A DNA stretch of 64,000 nucleotides from positions 7,461,001 to 7,525,000 of the forward strand of contig NZ_CP108067.1 of assembly GCF_036178145.1 (NCBI RefSeq), given 5' to 3'. Both the position numbers and the translations under genes were made by a program. Below are positions 8,075-16,670 of the stretch, one piece after another. Numbering within the stretch: position 1 is the first letter of the stretch; each line of letters opens with the position of its first letter. The notes beneath the pieces are model-generated. The model ran no database searches. It saw nothing but the letters and a program-made list of their open reading frames with translations, and was not told the DNA's origin. The stretch comes from Streptomyces sp. NBC_00273 (lineage in GTDB: Bacteria > Actinomycetota > Actinomycetes > Streptomycetales > Streptomycetaceae).

Positions 8075-9031
8075 ATGGCGATTGCCAAGGCCGAGCGGCT
8101 GATGAATCTGGCGCTGTGTCTGCTGGGGACCCGCCGGCCGCTCAGCAAGCGGGAGTTGCGCGGTTCCATCGAGGCCTACATGGAAGCCGGCAACGACGAG
8201 TCGTTCAACCGCATGTTCGAGCGGGACAAGGACGATCTGCGCGAACTCGGCCTGGTCATCGAGACGGTGGAGAACCTGGACGGCGAGACCGGTTACCTGG
8301 CCCGCCGGGACAGCAACCGGTTGCCTCCCGTCTCGCTGGACGCCGAGGAGGCCGCCGCCCTGGGGCTGGCGGCCAAGGTCTGGCAGCAGGCGCGGTTGGC
8401 GGGGGCCGCCAGCGGGGCCCTGCAGAAGCTGCGCGCGGGCGGGATGCCCGAGGCGGAGGACCCGTACGAGGGACAGCACAGTGCGATCGAGCCGCGCATC
8501 CCGGTCCACGAGGCGGCCTTCGAGCCGCTGATGCTGGCCTGCCGGGACCGCCGGCCGGTGGTCTTCGACTACCGCAAGTCCACCGCCGCCCGGCCCGAGG
8601 CCCGGCAGGTGGAGCCCTGGGCGCTGGAGTGCTGGCGCGGCCACTGGTACCTGGCCGGTTATGACCGCGACCGCGGGGCGGAGCGGGTGTTCCGGCTCTC
8701 GCGGATCACCGGCAAGGTCCGCTCCCGGGCCGCGAAGTACACGGCCGACGTGCCGGACGTGGTGACCGTGCGGGAGACCGTGGCGAGCTGGGCCGGGGAG
8801 AGCGCGGACCGCAGCGCGCTGATCCGGCTGCGGGCCGGGGCGGGCTACCCGCTGCGGGCCAAGGCCACCGCGGTGCGCGAGGGCGGGGACGGCTGGGACG
8901 AGCTGGAGATCCCGTACGGGCACGGGCTGGACGCCTGGCTGGTCGAGTTCGGGCCCGACGTCGTCGTGGTCGGTCCGGCCGACCTGCGGGCGGACGTGGT
9001 GGACCGGCTGCGGGCCGTGGCCGGGGCCTGA
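8075..9031 (+). CDS. pafB: PafB, WYL-domain transcriptional regulator
   Basis: One half of the PafBC heteromeric activator, which in mycobacteria drives the LexA-independent DNA damage response. The 318-residue protein has an N-terminal winged-helix region (AERLMNLALCLLGTRRPLSKRELRGSI) and a WYL domain around residues 150-240 (VFDYRK and the WYLAGYDRDRGAERVFRLSRI segment), followed by a WCX-type C-terminal domain. ATG 8075 is the start that gives the conserved N-terminus; an upstream in-frame start near 7943 would run through the terminator. pafC follows after 103 bases. Confidence 0.93.
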   Translation: MAIAKAERLMNLALCLLGTRRPLSKRELRGSIEAYMEAGNDESFNRMFERDKDDLRELGLVIETVENLDGETGYLARRDSNRLPPVSLDAEEAAALGLAAKVWQQARLAGAASGALQKLRAGGMPEAEDPYEGQHSAIEPRIPVHEAAFEPLMLACRDRRPVVFDYRKSTAARPEARQVEPWALECWRGHWYLAGYDRDRGAERVFRLSRITGKVRSRAAKYTADVPDVVTVRETVASWAGESADRSALIRLRAGAGYPLRAKATAVREGGDGWDELEIPYGHGLDAWLVEFGPDVVVVGPADLRADVVDRLRAVAGA

Positions 9032-9134
9032 TCGGGCCCGATCCCGGGGCCCGCGGGCCCGGCGGCCGATCCGCGGCCGCACCGTTTCACAAGAGCGACA
9101 TCCAAGACGTGCCCTGAGGGGGAGACGTACCAGC

Positions 9135-10103
9135 ATGGCTGCCAACGCCATCGACCAGACCCGCCGGATGCTGTCCCTGGTGACCTACCTGCGCGAGCGC
9201 CCCGGTGCGCACGTCGCGGACGTCGCGCGTGCCTTCGGGATCACGGAGGACGAGCTGATCTCGGACCTCGACGTGCTGCCCATGTGCGGGACGAGCTTCC
9301 GGGGCGGGGACCTGCTCGACATCGACACCGACGGGGAGCGCATCTGGTGGCGCAATCCCGACGCCTCGGGGGAGTCCACCGCGGAGCCGCTGCGGCTGGC
9401 CGCCGACGAGGCGACCGCGCTGCTGGTGGCCGCGCGCGCGGTGGCCACCCTGCCGGGGCTGCGCGAGAGCGACCGGAACGCCCTGCTGCGGGCCACGGCC
9501 AAGCTGGAGGCGGCCGCGGGGGAGGTGGCCGGGGCCAGTTCCCGGCTGTCGGTGACCTTCGAGTCCGAGGGCGGGGTCTTCGCGGACGTCGACCGGGCCA
9601 TCGCGGAGCGCCGGCGGTTGTGGCTGCGCTACTACTCGCCCGCGCGGGACGAGCTCACCGAGCGCACGGTCGACCCGATCCGGCTCTTCGCGGTGGGGCA
9701 CACGTACATGGAGGGCTGGTGCCACATCTCGGAGGCCCGGCGGACCTTCCGACTCGACCGGGTCGCGGAGATCCGGCTGCTGGACGAGCGGGCCGAGCCG
9801 CCCGCCATCGAGCCGCGCGACCTGTCCGAGGGGCTGGTCCAGCCGGCGGCCGAGGACCCGGAGGTCGTGGTCGAGGTGGGGCCGGGCGGGCGCTGGGTCG
9901 CCGAGTACTACCCGCACGACAGCGCGGAGGAGCTGGCCGGGGGCGGTCTGCGGATCACCCTGCGCAGCCCGGACCCGGCCTCGTTGCGCCGGCTGGCGCT
10001 GCGGCTGGGCCGTGAGGGCCGGATCGTCGCTCCGGCCGAGCTGGCGGACAGCGCGCGCAGCGCCGCCCGGGAGGCGCTGGCGGGGTACGGGGAACAGGTC
10101 TGA
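9135..10103 (+). CDS. pafC: PafC, WYL-domain transcriptional regulator
   Basis: The second subunit of the PafBC activator, 322 residues. The N-terminal winged helix reads IDQTRRMLSLVTYLRERPGAHVADVARAFGITEDEL. The WYL domain lies around 150-225 (RRRLWLRYYSPARDELTERTVDPIRLF and HTYMEGWCHISEARRTFRLDRVAEIRLL). The C-terminal WCX-like region follows. ATG 9135 is preceded by GAGGGGGAGACG. Together with pafB it is a candidate regulator of the helicase gene at 13073 (see promoter at 13040). Confidence 0.93.
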   Translation: MAANAIDQTRRMLSLVTYLRERPGAHVADVARAFGITEDELISDLDVLPMCGTSFRGGDLLDIDTDGERIWWRNPDASGESTAEPLRLAADEATALLVAARAVATLPGLRESDRNALLRATAKLEAAAGEVAGASSRLSVTFESEGGVFADVDRAIAERRRLWLRYYSPARDELTERTVDPIRLFAVGHTYMEGWCHISEARRTFRLDRVAEIRLLDERAEPPAIEPRDLSEGLVQPAAEDPEVVVEVGPGGRWVAEYYPHDSAEELAGGGLRITLRSPDPASLRRLALRLGREGRIVAPAELADSARSAAREALAGYGEQV

Positions 10104-10117
10104 GGGGAACGCGGTCG

Positions 10118-10345
10118 ATGTCGCCAACGTCCGGGCCCGTCGCCTTCAAGGCTTCTTGTCCCGACTGCCGGGCCCGCTTCGAGCTGGACGCGGGCGCCCT
10201 GCGGCTGGCCATCGGGGGGAGCAGGCGGGCCACCTTCTATTCCTTCACCTGTCCGGCATGCGGTGCCGCCGTACGCAAACCCGCCGGCGAGCGGATCGTG
10301 GAACTGCTCACCGGTGGTGGCGTGAGCACCCTGCGCAGCATTTGA
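10118..10345 (+). CDS. Small zinc-ribbon protein
   Basis: A 75-residue protein with two CxxC pairs (CPDCRARF near residue 14 and CPACGAAVRK near residue 46), typical of a one-zinc ribbon. The function is not recognisable. ATG 10118 has GAGGGGA upstream and lies 14 bases after the pafC stop, so it is probably cotranscribed with pafC. The C-terminus is a short hydrophilic tail. Confidence 0.75.
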   Translation: MSPTSGPVAFKASCPDCRARFELDAGALRLAIGGSRRATFYSFTCPACGAAVRKPAGERIVELLTGGGVSTLRSI

Positions 10346-10359
10346 CCGGGCGGGTGGCC

Positions 10360-10371
10360 TAGGCTCGCCCC
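10360..10371 (+). promoter_or_regulatory. -10 box for a leaderless small membrane protein gene
   Basis: TAGGCT (10360-10365) followed by 6 bases and then the ATG at 10372. The same layout recurs upstream of the genes at 56551 and 62486. Confidence 0.5.
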
Positions 10372-10572
10372 ATGCTGTGGCCGATGTTCGCAATTGTCCT
10401 GGGCTTCCTCGGAGTGGCCGTGCTCGCCGTGCTCGCGGTGCGGGTGTACGTGGAGGTGCGCAGACTGGCGTCCCAGGTGGCGCAGGCCAGCCGCCGGGTC
10501 ACCGACGCTTCGGCGGACCTCGAGCGGGCGGCCGTCGACCTGGCCCGGGCGGGACACGGCGTACGTCCCTGA
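10372..10572 (+). CDS. Small single-pass membrane protein
   Basis: A 66-residue protein with one N-terminal hydrophobic segment (FAIVLGFLGVAVLAVLAVRV, residues about 6-25). A charged, probably helical cytoplasmic tail follows (RRLASQVAQASRRVTDASADLERAAVDLARAG), with heptad-like spacing that suggests a coiled coil. No Shine-Dalgarno sequence is visible, and a -10 box lies 6 bases upstream, so the transcript is probably leaderless. The function is unknown; it sits between pafC and tatA. Confidence 0.7.
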   Translation: MLWPMFAIVLGFLGVAVLAVLAVRVYVEVRRLASQVAQASRRVTDASADLERAAVDLARAGHGVRP

Positions 10573-10592
10573 CCCGGGGACGAACGCGTGTG

Positions 10593-10619
10593 ACCTGGGC
10601 ATGATGAACCTGCCCAGGT
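10593..10619. repeat. Perfect inverted repeat upstream of tatA
   Basis: Arms ACCTGGGCA and TGCCCAGGT (9 bases) around a 9-base spacer, about 20 bases after the preceding stop codon. It could be a terminator for that gene or a regulator site. Confidence 0.5.
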
Positions 10620-10643
10620 GCAACCGCGGTGACCCCCGGGGAT

Positions 10644-10673
10644 TGCCGGGCGTTAACCCCCTGGGGTTACGAT
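10644..10673 (+). promoter_or_regulatory. Candidate tatA promoter containing a palindrome
   Basis: TTGCCG (10644-10649) and TACGAT (10668-10673) are separated by 18 bases. Between and partly overlapping them is the palindrome TAACCCC-ct-GGGGTTA (10654-10669). The position suggests a repressor site on the tatA promoter. Confidence 0.45.
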
Positions 10674-10741
10674 CCTCGGTAGAGCAAGTCCTAGGCGCCC
10701 GTCCGGCGTGCTGTGAACCTCGGAGAAGAAGGAAGATACCT

Positions 10742-11032
10742 ATGGGCAACTTCAGGGGTTGGGAAATCCTCGTCATTGTCGGACTCATCATCCTGCTGTT
10801 CGGCGCCAAGAAGCTCCCTGACATGGCCCGCTCCCTCGGCAAGTCGGCCCGCATCCTCAAGAGCGAGGCCAAGGCCATGAAGAAGGACGGCGAGGGTGAC
10901 GACGTTGCCGCCGCCGCGCCCGCGGACCAGTCCGCGCAGCAGCCCGTCGCCCCGCGTACCATCCAGGCCGCTCCGGGTGACGTCAGCAGCTCGCGTCCGG
11001 TGAGCGAGCCGAACCGCACCGCCCAGGGCTGA
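10742..11032 (+). CDS. tatA: Sec-independent protein translocase TatA
   Basis: Pore-forming component of the twin-arginine translocation system, 96 residues. It has the short N-terminal membrane helix (GWEILVIVGLIILLFGAKKLPDMARSLGKS), with the conserved FG-x-KKLP hinge and following amphipathic helix. A disordered tail rich in Ala, Pro and Ser follows. ATG 10742 is preceded by GGAGAAGAAGGAAG. tatC lies 47 bases downstream, so the two form an operon. Confidence 0.95.
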   Translation: MGNFRGWEILVIVGLIILLFGAKKLPDMARSLGKSARILKSEAKAMKKDGEGDDVAAAAPADQSAQQPVAPRTIQAAPGDVSSSRPVSEPNRTAQG

Positions 11033-11079
11033 CACCCGCCGTACACGCCAGTCATCTGCAACGAGACAAGGGACGTGGG

Positions 11080-12045
11080 TTGCTCAACTCTGCCCGCAAG
11101 CAGGAGAAGAAGGAACGGCAGGCGAAGGACGCCGAAGGGCGCATGCCTCTCGTCGAGCACCTGCGTGAGCTTCGTAACCGCCTGCTGAAGTCGGTCCTGG
11201 CGATCGTGGTGATCACGATCATCGCCGCGTTCTTCTACCGGGAGATCATCAACTTCCTGTTGAAGCCGATGCTGGACTCCGTCGGCTGCACGGACGGTGT
11301 GGTGACCCAGCGCAACGGCCGCCCCTGCGCCGACATGACCGTGAACGGCCTGATCTCGGCGTTCTCGATCGCCCTGAAGGTCGCACTGATGGCCGGTGTG
11401 GTGCTGTCCGCCCCGGTGTGGCTGTACCAGCTGTGGGCGTTCGCCGCGCCCGGGCTGCACAGCCACGAGAAGAAGTACGCGCGGAGCTTCGTCGCGGTCG
11501 GCGCGCCCCTCTTCCTGACCGGCGCGGTGATCGCGTACAAGATCCTCCCGCAGACCGCGACGATCATGCTCGAGTTCACCCCCGACCACGCGCGCAACCT
11601 GCTGCCGGTCGACGACTACCTCGACCTGGTCACCCGCATGGTGATCGTGTTCGGCCTCGCCTTCGAGCTGCCGCTGCTGCTGATCCTGCTGAACTTCACC
11701 GGTGTGCTCACCGGCAAGCGGCTGGCGAGCTGGTGGCGGGGCATGGTCCTCGGCATCACGATCTTCGCCGCCTTCGCGACGCCCACCGGTGACCCGCCGA
11801 CGATGCTCGCGCTGGCCGTGCCCATCGTGGCCCTCTACTTCGCCGCCCTCGGCATCTGTCTCCTCAACGACCGCAGGCGCAGGCGCAACGACCCCGACGC
11901 GGATCTGAGCGACGACGAAGCCTCACAGCTGGACCTCACCCCGGCGCCGATCGGCGCGCTGGAATCCGTTCCGGCCCCCGCGGCGCTGCCCGAACAGGCC
12001 GACGGCGGACGCCAGCGGATCAACGGCTACGACGACGCCACCTGA
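11080..12045 (+). CDS. tatC: Sec-independent protein translocase TatC
   Basis: Membrane receptor for twin-arginine signal peptides. The 321-residue protein has six membrane segments and the hallmark MPLVEHLRELRNRLLKS at the N-terminus. The F-A-x-P-G segment appears as WAFAAPGLHSHEKKY, and FATPTGDPPTML lies before the last helices. The TTG start at 11080 is used because the upstream codons match the actinobacterial N-terminal extension; ATG 11143 (MPLVEH) is an alternative. The tail beyond the last helix is hydrophilic and variable. No third Tat gene (tatB) lies nearby. Confidence 0.95.
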   Translation: MLNSARKQEKKERQAKDAEGRMPLVEHLRELRNRLLKSVLAIVVITIIAAFFYREIINFLLKPMLDSVGCTDGVVTQRNGRPCADMTVNGLISAFSIALKVALMAGVVLSAPVWLYQLWAFAAPGLHSHEKKYARSFVAVGAPLFLTGAVIAYKILPQTATIMLEFTPDHARNLLPVDDYLDLVTRMVIVFGLAFELPLLLILLNFTGVLTGKRLASWWRGMVLGITIFAAFATPTGDPPTMLALAVPIVALYFAALGICLLNDRRRRRNDPDADLSDDEASQLDLTPAPIGALESVPAPAALPEQADGGRQRINGYDDAT

Positions 12046-12113
12046 CGGGTGCGCCCCCGGCTACCGCCGGGAGGTGCCCCGGGGGGCGACCGGGGCCCGA
12101 GAACGGGCTCCGG

Positions 12114-12119
12114 TACATT
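12114..12119 (+). promoter_or_regulatory. -10 box for the diacylglycerol-kinase-like gene
   Basis: TACATT ends 7 bases before ATG 12127, and no Shine-Dalgarno sequence is visible. This suggests a leaderless transcript. Confidence 0.4.
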
Positions 12120-12126
12120 CCCGTGG

Positions 12127-13026
12127 ATGAGCCACGAGGTCACCCTCTTCGTCAATCCCACAGCCGGACGCGGCCGGGGCGCGCACGCCGCGCAGCCGGC
12201 CGCTTCGGCTGTCCGGGAGGCAGGTTTCTCCGTACGGACCGTCGTGGGCGCCGATGCGCCGGACGCGCTGGCCCGGCTGACGGCCGCCGTCCGTGAGGGC
12301 ACCGGTGCGGTGATCGCGGTGGGCGGCGACGGGGTGGTCTCCCTGGCGCTCCAGGCCCTGGCGGGGACGCCGGTGCCGCTCGGGGTGGTCGCGGTGGGCA
12401 CCGGGAACGATTTCGCGCGCGCGATGGGGCTGCCCGTACGGGAGCCGGCGCGGGCCGGGCGGATGGCCGCCGAAGCCGTCAAGGAGAGCCGGATCCGGGA
12501 GATCGACCTGGGCCGGGTGGGCGGCGCCGACTACGAGAAGTGGTTCGGGACCGTGCTGTGCTCCGGCTTCGACTCGCGGGTCAACGACCGGGGCAACCGG
12601 ATGCGGCTGCCGGCCGGGCGGTTCAAGTACGACCTGGCGATGATCGCGGAGCTGGCCGCCTTCCGACCGTTCCCGTACCGGATCACCCTGGACGACGGGC
12701 CGGTGATCGAGACCGAGGCCACGCTGGTGGCCGTCGGCAACGGATCCTCCTACGGCGGGGGCATGCGCATCTGCGCGGACGCCGTCCCCGACGACGGACT
12801 CTTCGACGTCACGGTGGTCGGCGACTGCAGCCGGGCCACCCTGCTCAAGGTGTTCCCGCAGGTCTACAAGGGCCGCCACCTCGACCATCCGAAGGTGACC
12901 GTCCACCGGGTCAGGAAGATCACCCTGGAGGCGGCGGGCCTGAGCGCGTACGCGGACGGCGAGCCGCTGGGGGCGCTGCCGGTGACCGCCGAATGCGTTC
13001 CCCGGGCCGTCCGGCTGCTCACTTAA
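12127..13026 (+). CDS. Diacylglycerol kinase / sphingosine kinase family lipid kinase
   Basis: A 299-residue member of the DAGK catalytic family, which phosphorylates diacylglycerol or related lipids with ATP. The nucleotide-binding motif GGDG is at residues 66-69, followed by the VGTGNDFARAMG segment. The C-terminal half has SYGGGMRICADAVPDDGLFDVTVV, conserved in YegS/DgkB-like kinases. The lipid substrate cannot be told from the sequence. It follows tatC by 81 bases but seems to have its own promoter; the helicase gene starts 46 bases after it. Confidence 0.88.
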   Translation: MSHEVTLFVNPTAGRGRGAHAAQPAASAVREAGFSVRTVVGADAPDALARLTAAVREGTGAVIAVGGDGVVSLALQALAGTPVPLGVVAVGTGNDFARAMGLPVREPARAGRMAAEAVKESRIREIDLGRVGGADYEKWFGTVLCSGFDSRVNDRGNRMRLPAGRFKYDLAMIAELAAFRPFPYRITLDDGPVIETEATLVAVGNGSSYGGGMRICADAVPDDGLFDVTVVGDCSRATLLKVFPQVYKGRHLDHPKVTVHRVRKITLEAAGLSAYADGEPLGALPVTAECVPRAVRLLT

Positions 13027-13039
13027 ATGATCGCGACTG

Positions 13040-13062
13040 TTGTCAGAGGTGGCGGGTAGGCT
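13040..13062 (+). promoter_or_regulatory. Putative PafBC-dependent (RecA-NDp type) promoter
   Basis: TTGTCAGAG (13040-13048), 8 bases, then TAGGCT (13057-13062). The mycobacterial LexA-independent DNA-damage promoter is TTGTCRGTG-N8-TANNNT, so the match is complete except for one base (A for T at the eighth position). The helicase start codon follows 10 bases after the -10 box. Function is inferred from the match. Confidence 0.55.
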
Positions 13063-13072
13063 CGACAGCAAG

Positions 13073-15913
13073 ATGACCGAAGAACTCTCACCCGCCGAGC
13101 GGTACGCCGCTGCCCGGATCCGCGCCGCCGAAGAGGCCTCTGCCCTGGCCCCCTTCCGCGAGATGTACGACTTCGACCTGGACCCGTATCAGGTCGAGGC
13201 ATGCAAGGCGCTGGAGGCCGGCAAAGGCGTCCTCGTCGCCGCCCCGACCGGCTCGGGCAAGACCATCGTCGGCGAGTTCGCCGTGCACTTGGCCCTCCAG
13301 CAGGGACGCAAGTGCTTCTACACGACGCCGATCAAGGCGCTGTCGAACCAGAAGTACGCCGACCTCGTCAAGCGCTACGGCGCCGACAAGGTGGGCCTGC
13401 TGACGGGTGACAACAGCGTCAACTCCGAGGCGCCGGTGGTCGTGATGACCACCGAGGTGCTCCGCAACATGCTGTACGCGGGCTCGCAGTCGCTGCTCGG
13501 CCTCGGCTACGTCGTGATGGACGAGGTCCACTACCTCTCCGACCGGTTCCGCGGGGCCGTCTGGGAGGAAGTGATCATCCACCTCCCCGAGTCGGTGACC
13601 CTGGTCTCCCTGTCGGCCACCGTGTCCAACGCCGAGGAGTTCGGCGACTGGCTGGACACCGTGCGCGGGGACACCGAGGTGATCGTCTCCGAGGAGCGGC
13701 CCGTACCGCTGTGGCAGCACGTCATGGCCGGCCGTCGGATCTACGACCTCTTCGAGGAGGAGTCCGACCACGGCGGCCGCGGCTCCGCGCGCCGGGAGGT
13801 CAATCCCGACCTGCTGCGCATGGCGCGCGAGGAGAACAGCCGCACCTACAGTCCGAAGGACCGGCGGCGCGGCAAGATGGTCCGCGAGGCCGACCGCGAG
13901 CGCGAGCGGCGCTCCCGCGGCCGGATCTGGACCCCGTCCCGCCCCGAGGTCATCGCCCGCCTCGACAGCGACGGGCTGCTGCCCGCCATCAACTTCATCT
14001 TCAGCCGGGCCGGCTGCGAAGCCGCCGTCCAGCAGTGCCTGTACGCGGGCCTGCGGCTGAACGACGAATCCGCGCGGCTCAAGGTCCGCGAGCTCGTCGA
14101 GGCGCGGACGGCCTCCATCCCCACCGAGGACCTGCACGTCCTGGGGTACTACGAGTGGCTCGAAGGGCTGGAGCGGGGCATCGCCGCGCACCACGCGGGC
14201 ATGCTGCCCACCTTCAAGGAGGTCGTGGAGGAGCTCTTCGTACGCGGCCTGGTGAAGGCCGTCTTCGCCACGGAGACCCTGGCGCTGGGCATCAACATGC
14301 CCGCGCGCACGGTGATCCTGGAGAAGCTGGTCAAGTGGAACGGCGAGCAGCACGCCGACATCACCCCCGGCGAGTACACCCAGCTGACCGGCCGGGCCGG
14401 TCGGCGCGGCATCGACGTCGAGGGCCACGCGGTGGTGCTCTGGCAGCGCGGCATGGACCCGGCGGGGCTCGCCGGGCTCGCGGGTACCCGTACGTACCCG
14501 CTGCGTTCCAGCTTCAAGCCGTCGTACAACATGGCCGTGAACCTGGTCAGCCAGTTCGGGCGGCACCGCTCGCGCGAGCTCCTGGAGACCTCCTTCGCGC
14601 AGTTCCAGGCCGACCGCTCGGTCGTCGGGATCTCCCGGCAGGTGCAGCGCAACGAGGAGGGCCTGGAGGGCTACCAGGAGGGCATGACCTGCCACCTGGG
14701 GAACTTCGAGGAGTACGCGCAGCTGCGCCGTGACCTCAAGGACCGCGAGACGGACCTGGCCAAGCAGGGCGCCGCGCAGCGTCGGGTGCAGGCGGCCAGT
14801 TCGCTGGAGAAGCTCAAGCCGGGCGACATCATCCACGTGCCGACGGGCAAGTTCGCCGGGCTCGCGCTGGTCCTGGACCCGGGCGTGCCGGCCGGGCGGG
14901 TCCACGGCAGTCGTGGGTACGAGTACGCCGAGGGCCCGCGTCCGCTGGTGCTCACCGCCGAGCGGCAGGTCAAGCGGCTCGCCGCGATCGACTTCCCGGT
15001 CCCGGTCGAGGCGCTGGACCGGATGCGGATCCCCAAGACCTTCAACGCGCGCTCGCCGCAGTCCCGTCGGGACCTGGCGTCCCAGCTGCGGACCAAGGCC
15101 GGGCACATCACTCCGGAGCGGCGTTCCCGCGGCCGGGCCGCGGCCGCCGACGACCGTGAGATCTCCCGGCTGCGCAGCGAGCTGCGGGCGCACCCCTGCC
15201 ACGGCTGCGACGAGCGCGAGGACCACGCCCGTTGGGCGGAGCGCTACCACCGGCTCAAGCGGGACACGCAAGCGCTGGAGCGGCGGATCGAGGGGCGGAC
15301 GAACACCATCGCCCGCACCTTCGACCGGATCCACGCGCTGCTGACCGAGCTGGACTACCTGCGCGAGGACGAGGTCACCGTGCACGGCAAGCGGCTCGCC
15401 CGGCTGTACGGGGAGCTGGACCTGCTGGCCTCCGAATGCCTGCGCGCCAGGGTGTGGGAGGGCCTGAGCCCGGCCGAACTGGCCGCCTGCGTCTCGGCGT
15501 TGGTCTTCGAGGCGCGGCAGTCCGACGACGCGGTCGCGCCGAAGGTGCCCGGTGGCGCGGCGAAGGTGGCGCTCGGCGAGATGGTCCGGATCTGGGGCCG
15601 CCTCGACGCTTTGGAGGAGGAGCACCGCATCAACCAGGCGGAGGGCGTGGGCCAGCGCGAGCCGGACCTCGGCTTCGCGTGGGCGGCGTACCAGTGGGCC
15701 TCCGACAAGAGCCTGGACGAGGTGTTGCGCGAGGCGGAGATGCCGGCGGGTGACTTCGTGCGCTGGTGCAAGCAGGTCATCGACGTGCTCGGGCAGGTCG
15801 CTGCGGCGGCTCCGGCGGCCTCCGGCGACAGCGGGAGCACGGTGGCGCGAAATGCCCGCAAGGCCGTCGACGCATTGCTTCGGGGTGTAGTGGCCTACAG
15901 CTCGGTCGGCTAG
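13073..15913 (+). CDS. helY: Ski2/Mtr4-like DEVH-box ATP-dependent helicase (HelY family)
   Basis: A 946-residue superfamily 2 helicase. Motif I is APTGSGKT (57-64), motif II is DEVH (150-153) in VVMDEVHYLSDRFRG, and motif III is SLSATVSN. Motif VI lies in TGRAGRRGIDVEG. The C-terminal half has the DSHCT-type domain of Ski2-like RNA helicases. Members act on RNA or on nucleic acid at damaged sites; the substrate here is unknown. Mycobacterium tuberculosis HelY lies in the same neighbourhood of tatAC and pafBC. ATG 13073 is preceded by a PafBC-type promoter with a short leader. An in-frame upstream TTG at 13040 lies within that promoter and is rejected. Confidence 0.93.
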   Translation: MTEELSPAERYAAARIRAAEEASALAPFREMYDFDLDPYQVEACKALEAGKGVLVAAPTGSGKTIVGEFAVHLALQQGRKCFYTTPIKALSNQKYADLVKRYGADKVGLLTGDNSVNSEAPVVVMTTEVLRNMLYAGSQSLLGLGYVVMDEVHYLSDRFRGAVWEEVIIHLPESVTLVSLSATVSNAEEFGDWLDTVRGDTEVIVSEERPVPLWQHVMAGRRIYDLFEEESDHGGRGSARREVNPDLLRMAREENSRTYSPKDRRRGKMVREADRERERRSRGRIWTPSRPEVIARLDSDGLLPAINFIFSRAGCEAAVQQCLYAGLRLNDESARLKVRELVEARTASIPTEDLHVLGYYEWLEGLERGIAAHHAGMLPTFKEVVEELFVRGLVKAVFATETLALGINMPARTVILEKLVKWNGEQHADITPGEYTQLTGRAGRRGIDVEGHAVVLWQRGMDPAGLAGLAGTRTYPLRSSFKPSYNMAVNLVSQFGRHRSRELLETSFAQFQADRSVVGISRQVQRNEEGLEGYQEGMTCHLGNFEEYAQLRRDLKDRETDLAKQGAAQRRVQAASSLEKLKPGDIIHVPTGKFAGLALVLDPGVPAGRVHGSRGYEYAEGPRPLVLTAERQVKRLAAIDFPVPVEALDRMRIPKTFNARSPQSRRDLASQLRTKAGHITPERRSRGRAAAADDREISRLRSELRAHPCHGCDEREDHARWAERYHRLKRDTQALERRIEGRTNTIARTFDRIHALLTELDYLREDEVTVHGKRLARLYGELDLLASECLRARVWEGLSPAELAACVSALVFEARQSDDAVAPKVPGGAAKVALGEMVRIWGRLDALEEEHRINQAEGVGQREPDLGFAWAAYQWASDKSLDEVLREAEMPAGDFVRWCKQVIDVLGQVAAAAPAASGDSGSTVARNARKAVDALLRGVVAYSSVG

Positions 15914-15972
15914 GCGGTTTTGGGGCTTCCTCCGAGCGTGGGGATGGCCTGATCTGATCTCTTGCCATGATC

Positions 15973-16003
15973 GAATCGGCGTGCTCTGTGCGACGATCGA
16001 TTC
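15973..16003. promoter_or_regulatory. Imperfect inverted repeat upstream of the TetR gene
   Basis: Arms GAATCG (15973-15978) and CGATTC (15998-16003) just before the TetR start codon, within a wider, partly symmetric stretch. It could be an autoregulatory operator; this is a weak call. Confidence 0.3.
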
Positions 16004-16004
16004 C

Positions 16005-16670
16005 ATGAGTGGGGGAGCGGACGATGGTCCGAGACGGGTCGGTCGGCCACGTGCCGACCGGCTGAGACCGGAGAGCGGCCGGCCGCCGCGCGAGGAACTC
16101 CTCTGCGCGGCGGCCGAGTTGTTCACCGCACGGGGATACGCGGCGACCACCACCCGGGCCGTTGCCGAACGGGCCGGGATGCGCCAGGCCACGATGTACC
16201 ACTACTTCGGCGGCAAGGAGGAGCTCCTCGCCGAACTGCTGGAATCCACGGTGGCACCCTCGCTGGTGCTGGCCCGGCAGTTGCTCGCGGACGACGGGCG
16301 GTGCGCTGCGCGGAGGTTGTGGGAGCTGTGCCGCTCCGACGTGCTGCTGCTGTGCGGCGGGCCGTACGACTTGGGGGCGCTCTACCTGCTGCCCGAGCTG
16401 GGCGGTTCGCGCTTCGCGCGGTTCCGTCGGATGCGCGGGGAACTCAAGCACGCCTACCGGGTGTTGCTCGCCGGGACCCGCGTCGGCGCCGAGTTGGCCG
16501 GGGACGAGGCGGGGCTGAGGCTCCGGGGCGACCTGGTCTTCGGGCTCATCGAGGGCGTCATGCTGATCCACCGCACGGATCCGCAGCGGCCGGTGACGGC
16601 CTTCGCGGAGGCCACCGCGGACGCGGCGCTGCGGATCGCGGGCGTCGGCCCTCCAGGCGACAGGACCTAG
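16005..16670 (+). CDS. TetR-family transcriptional regulator
   Basis: A 221-residue regulator. The N-terminal TetR domain (about residues 28-75) includes ELFTARGYAATTTRAVAERAGMRQATMYHYFGGKEELL. The C-terminal ligand domain is not assignable. The start could be ATG 16005 or the in-frame GTG 15981. The stop codon overlaps the stop of the convergent pseudouridine synthase gene by 3 bases (CTAG at 16667-16670). The nearest divergent gene is not obvious, so targets are unknown apart from possible autoregulation. Confidence 0.88.
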   Translation: MSGGADDGPRRVGRPRADRLRPESGRPPREELLCAAAELFTARGYAATTTRAVAERAGMRQATMYHYFGGKEELLAELLESTVAPSLVLARQLLADDGRCAARRLWELCRSDVLLLCGGPYDLGALYLLPELGGSRFARFRRMRGELKHAYRVLLAGTRVGAELAGDEAGLRLRGDLVFGLIEGVMLIHRTDPQRPVTAFAEATADAALRIAGVGPPGDRT

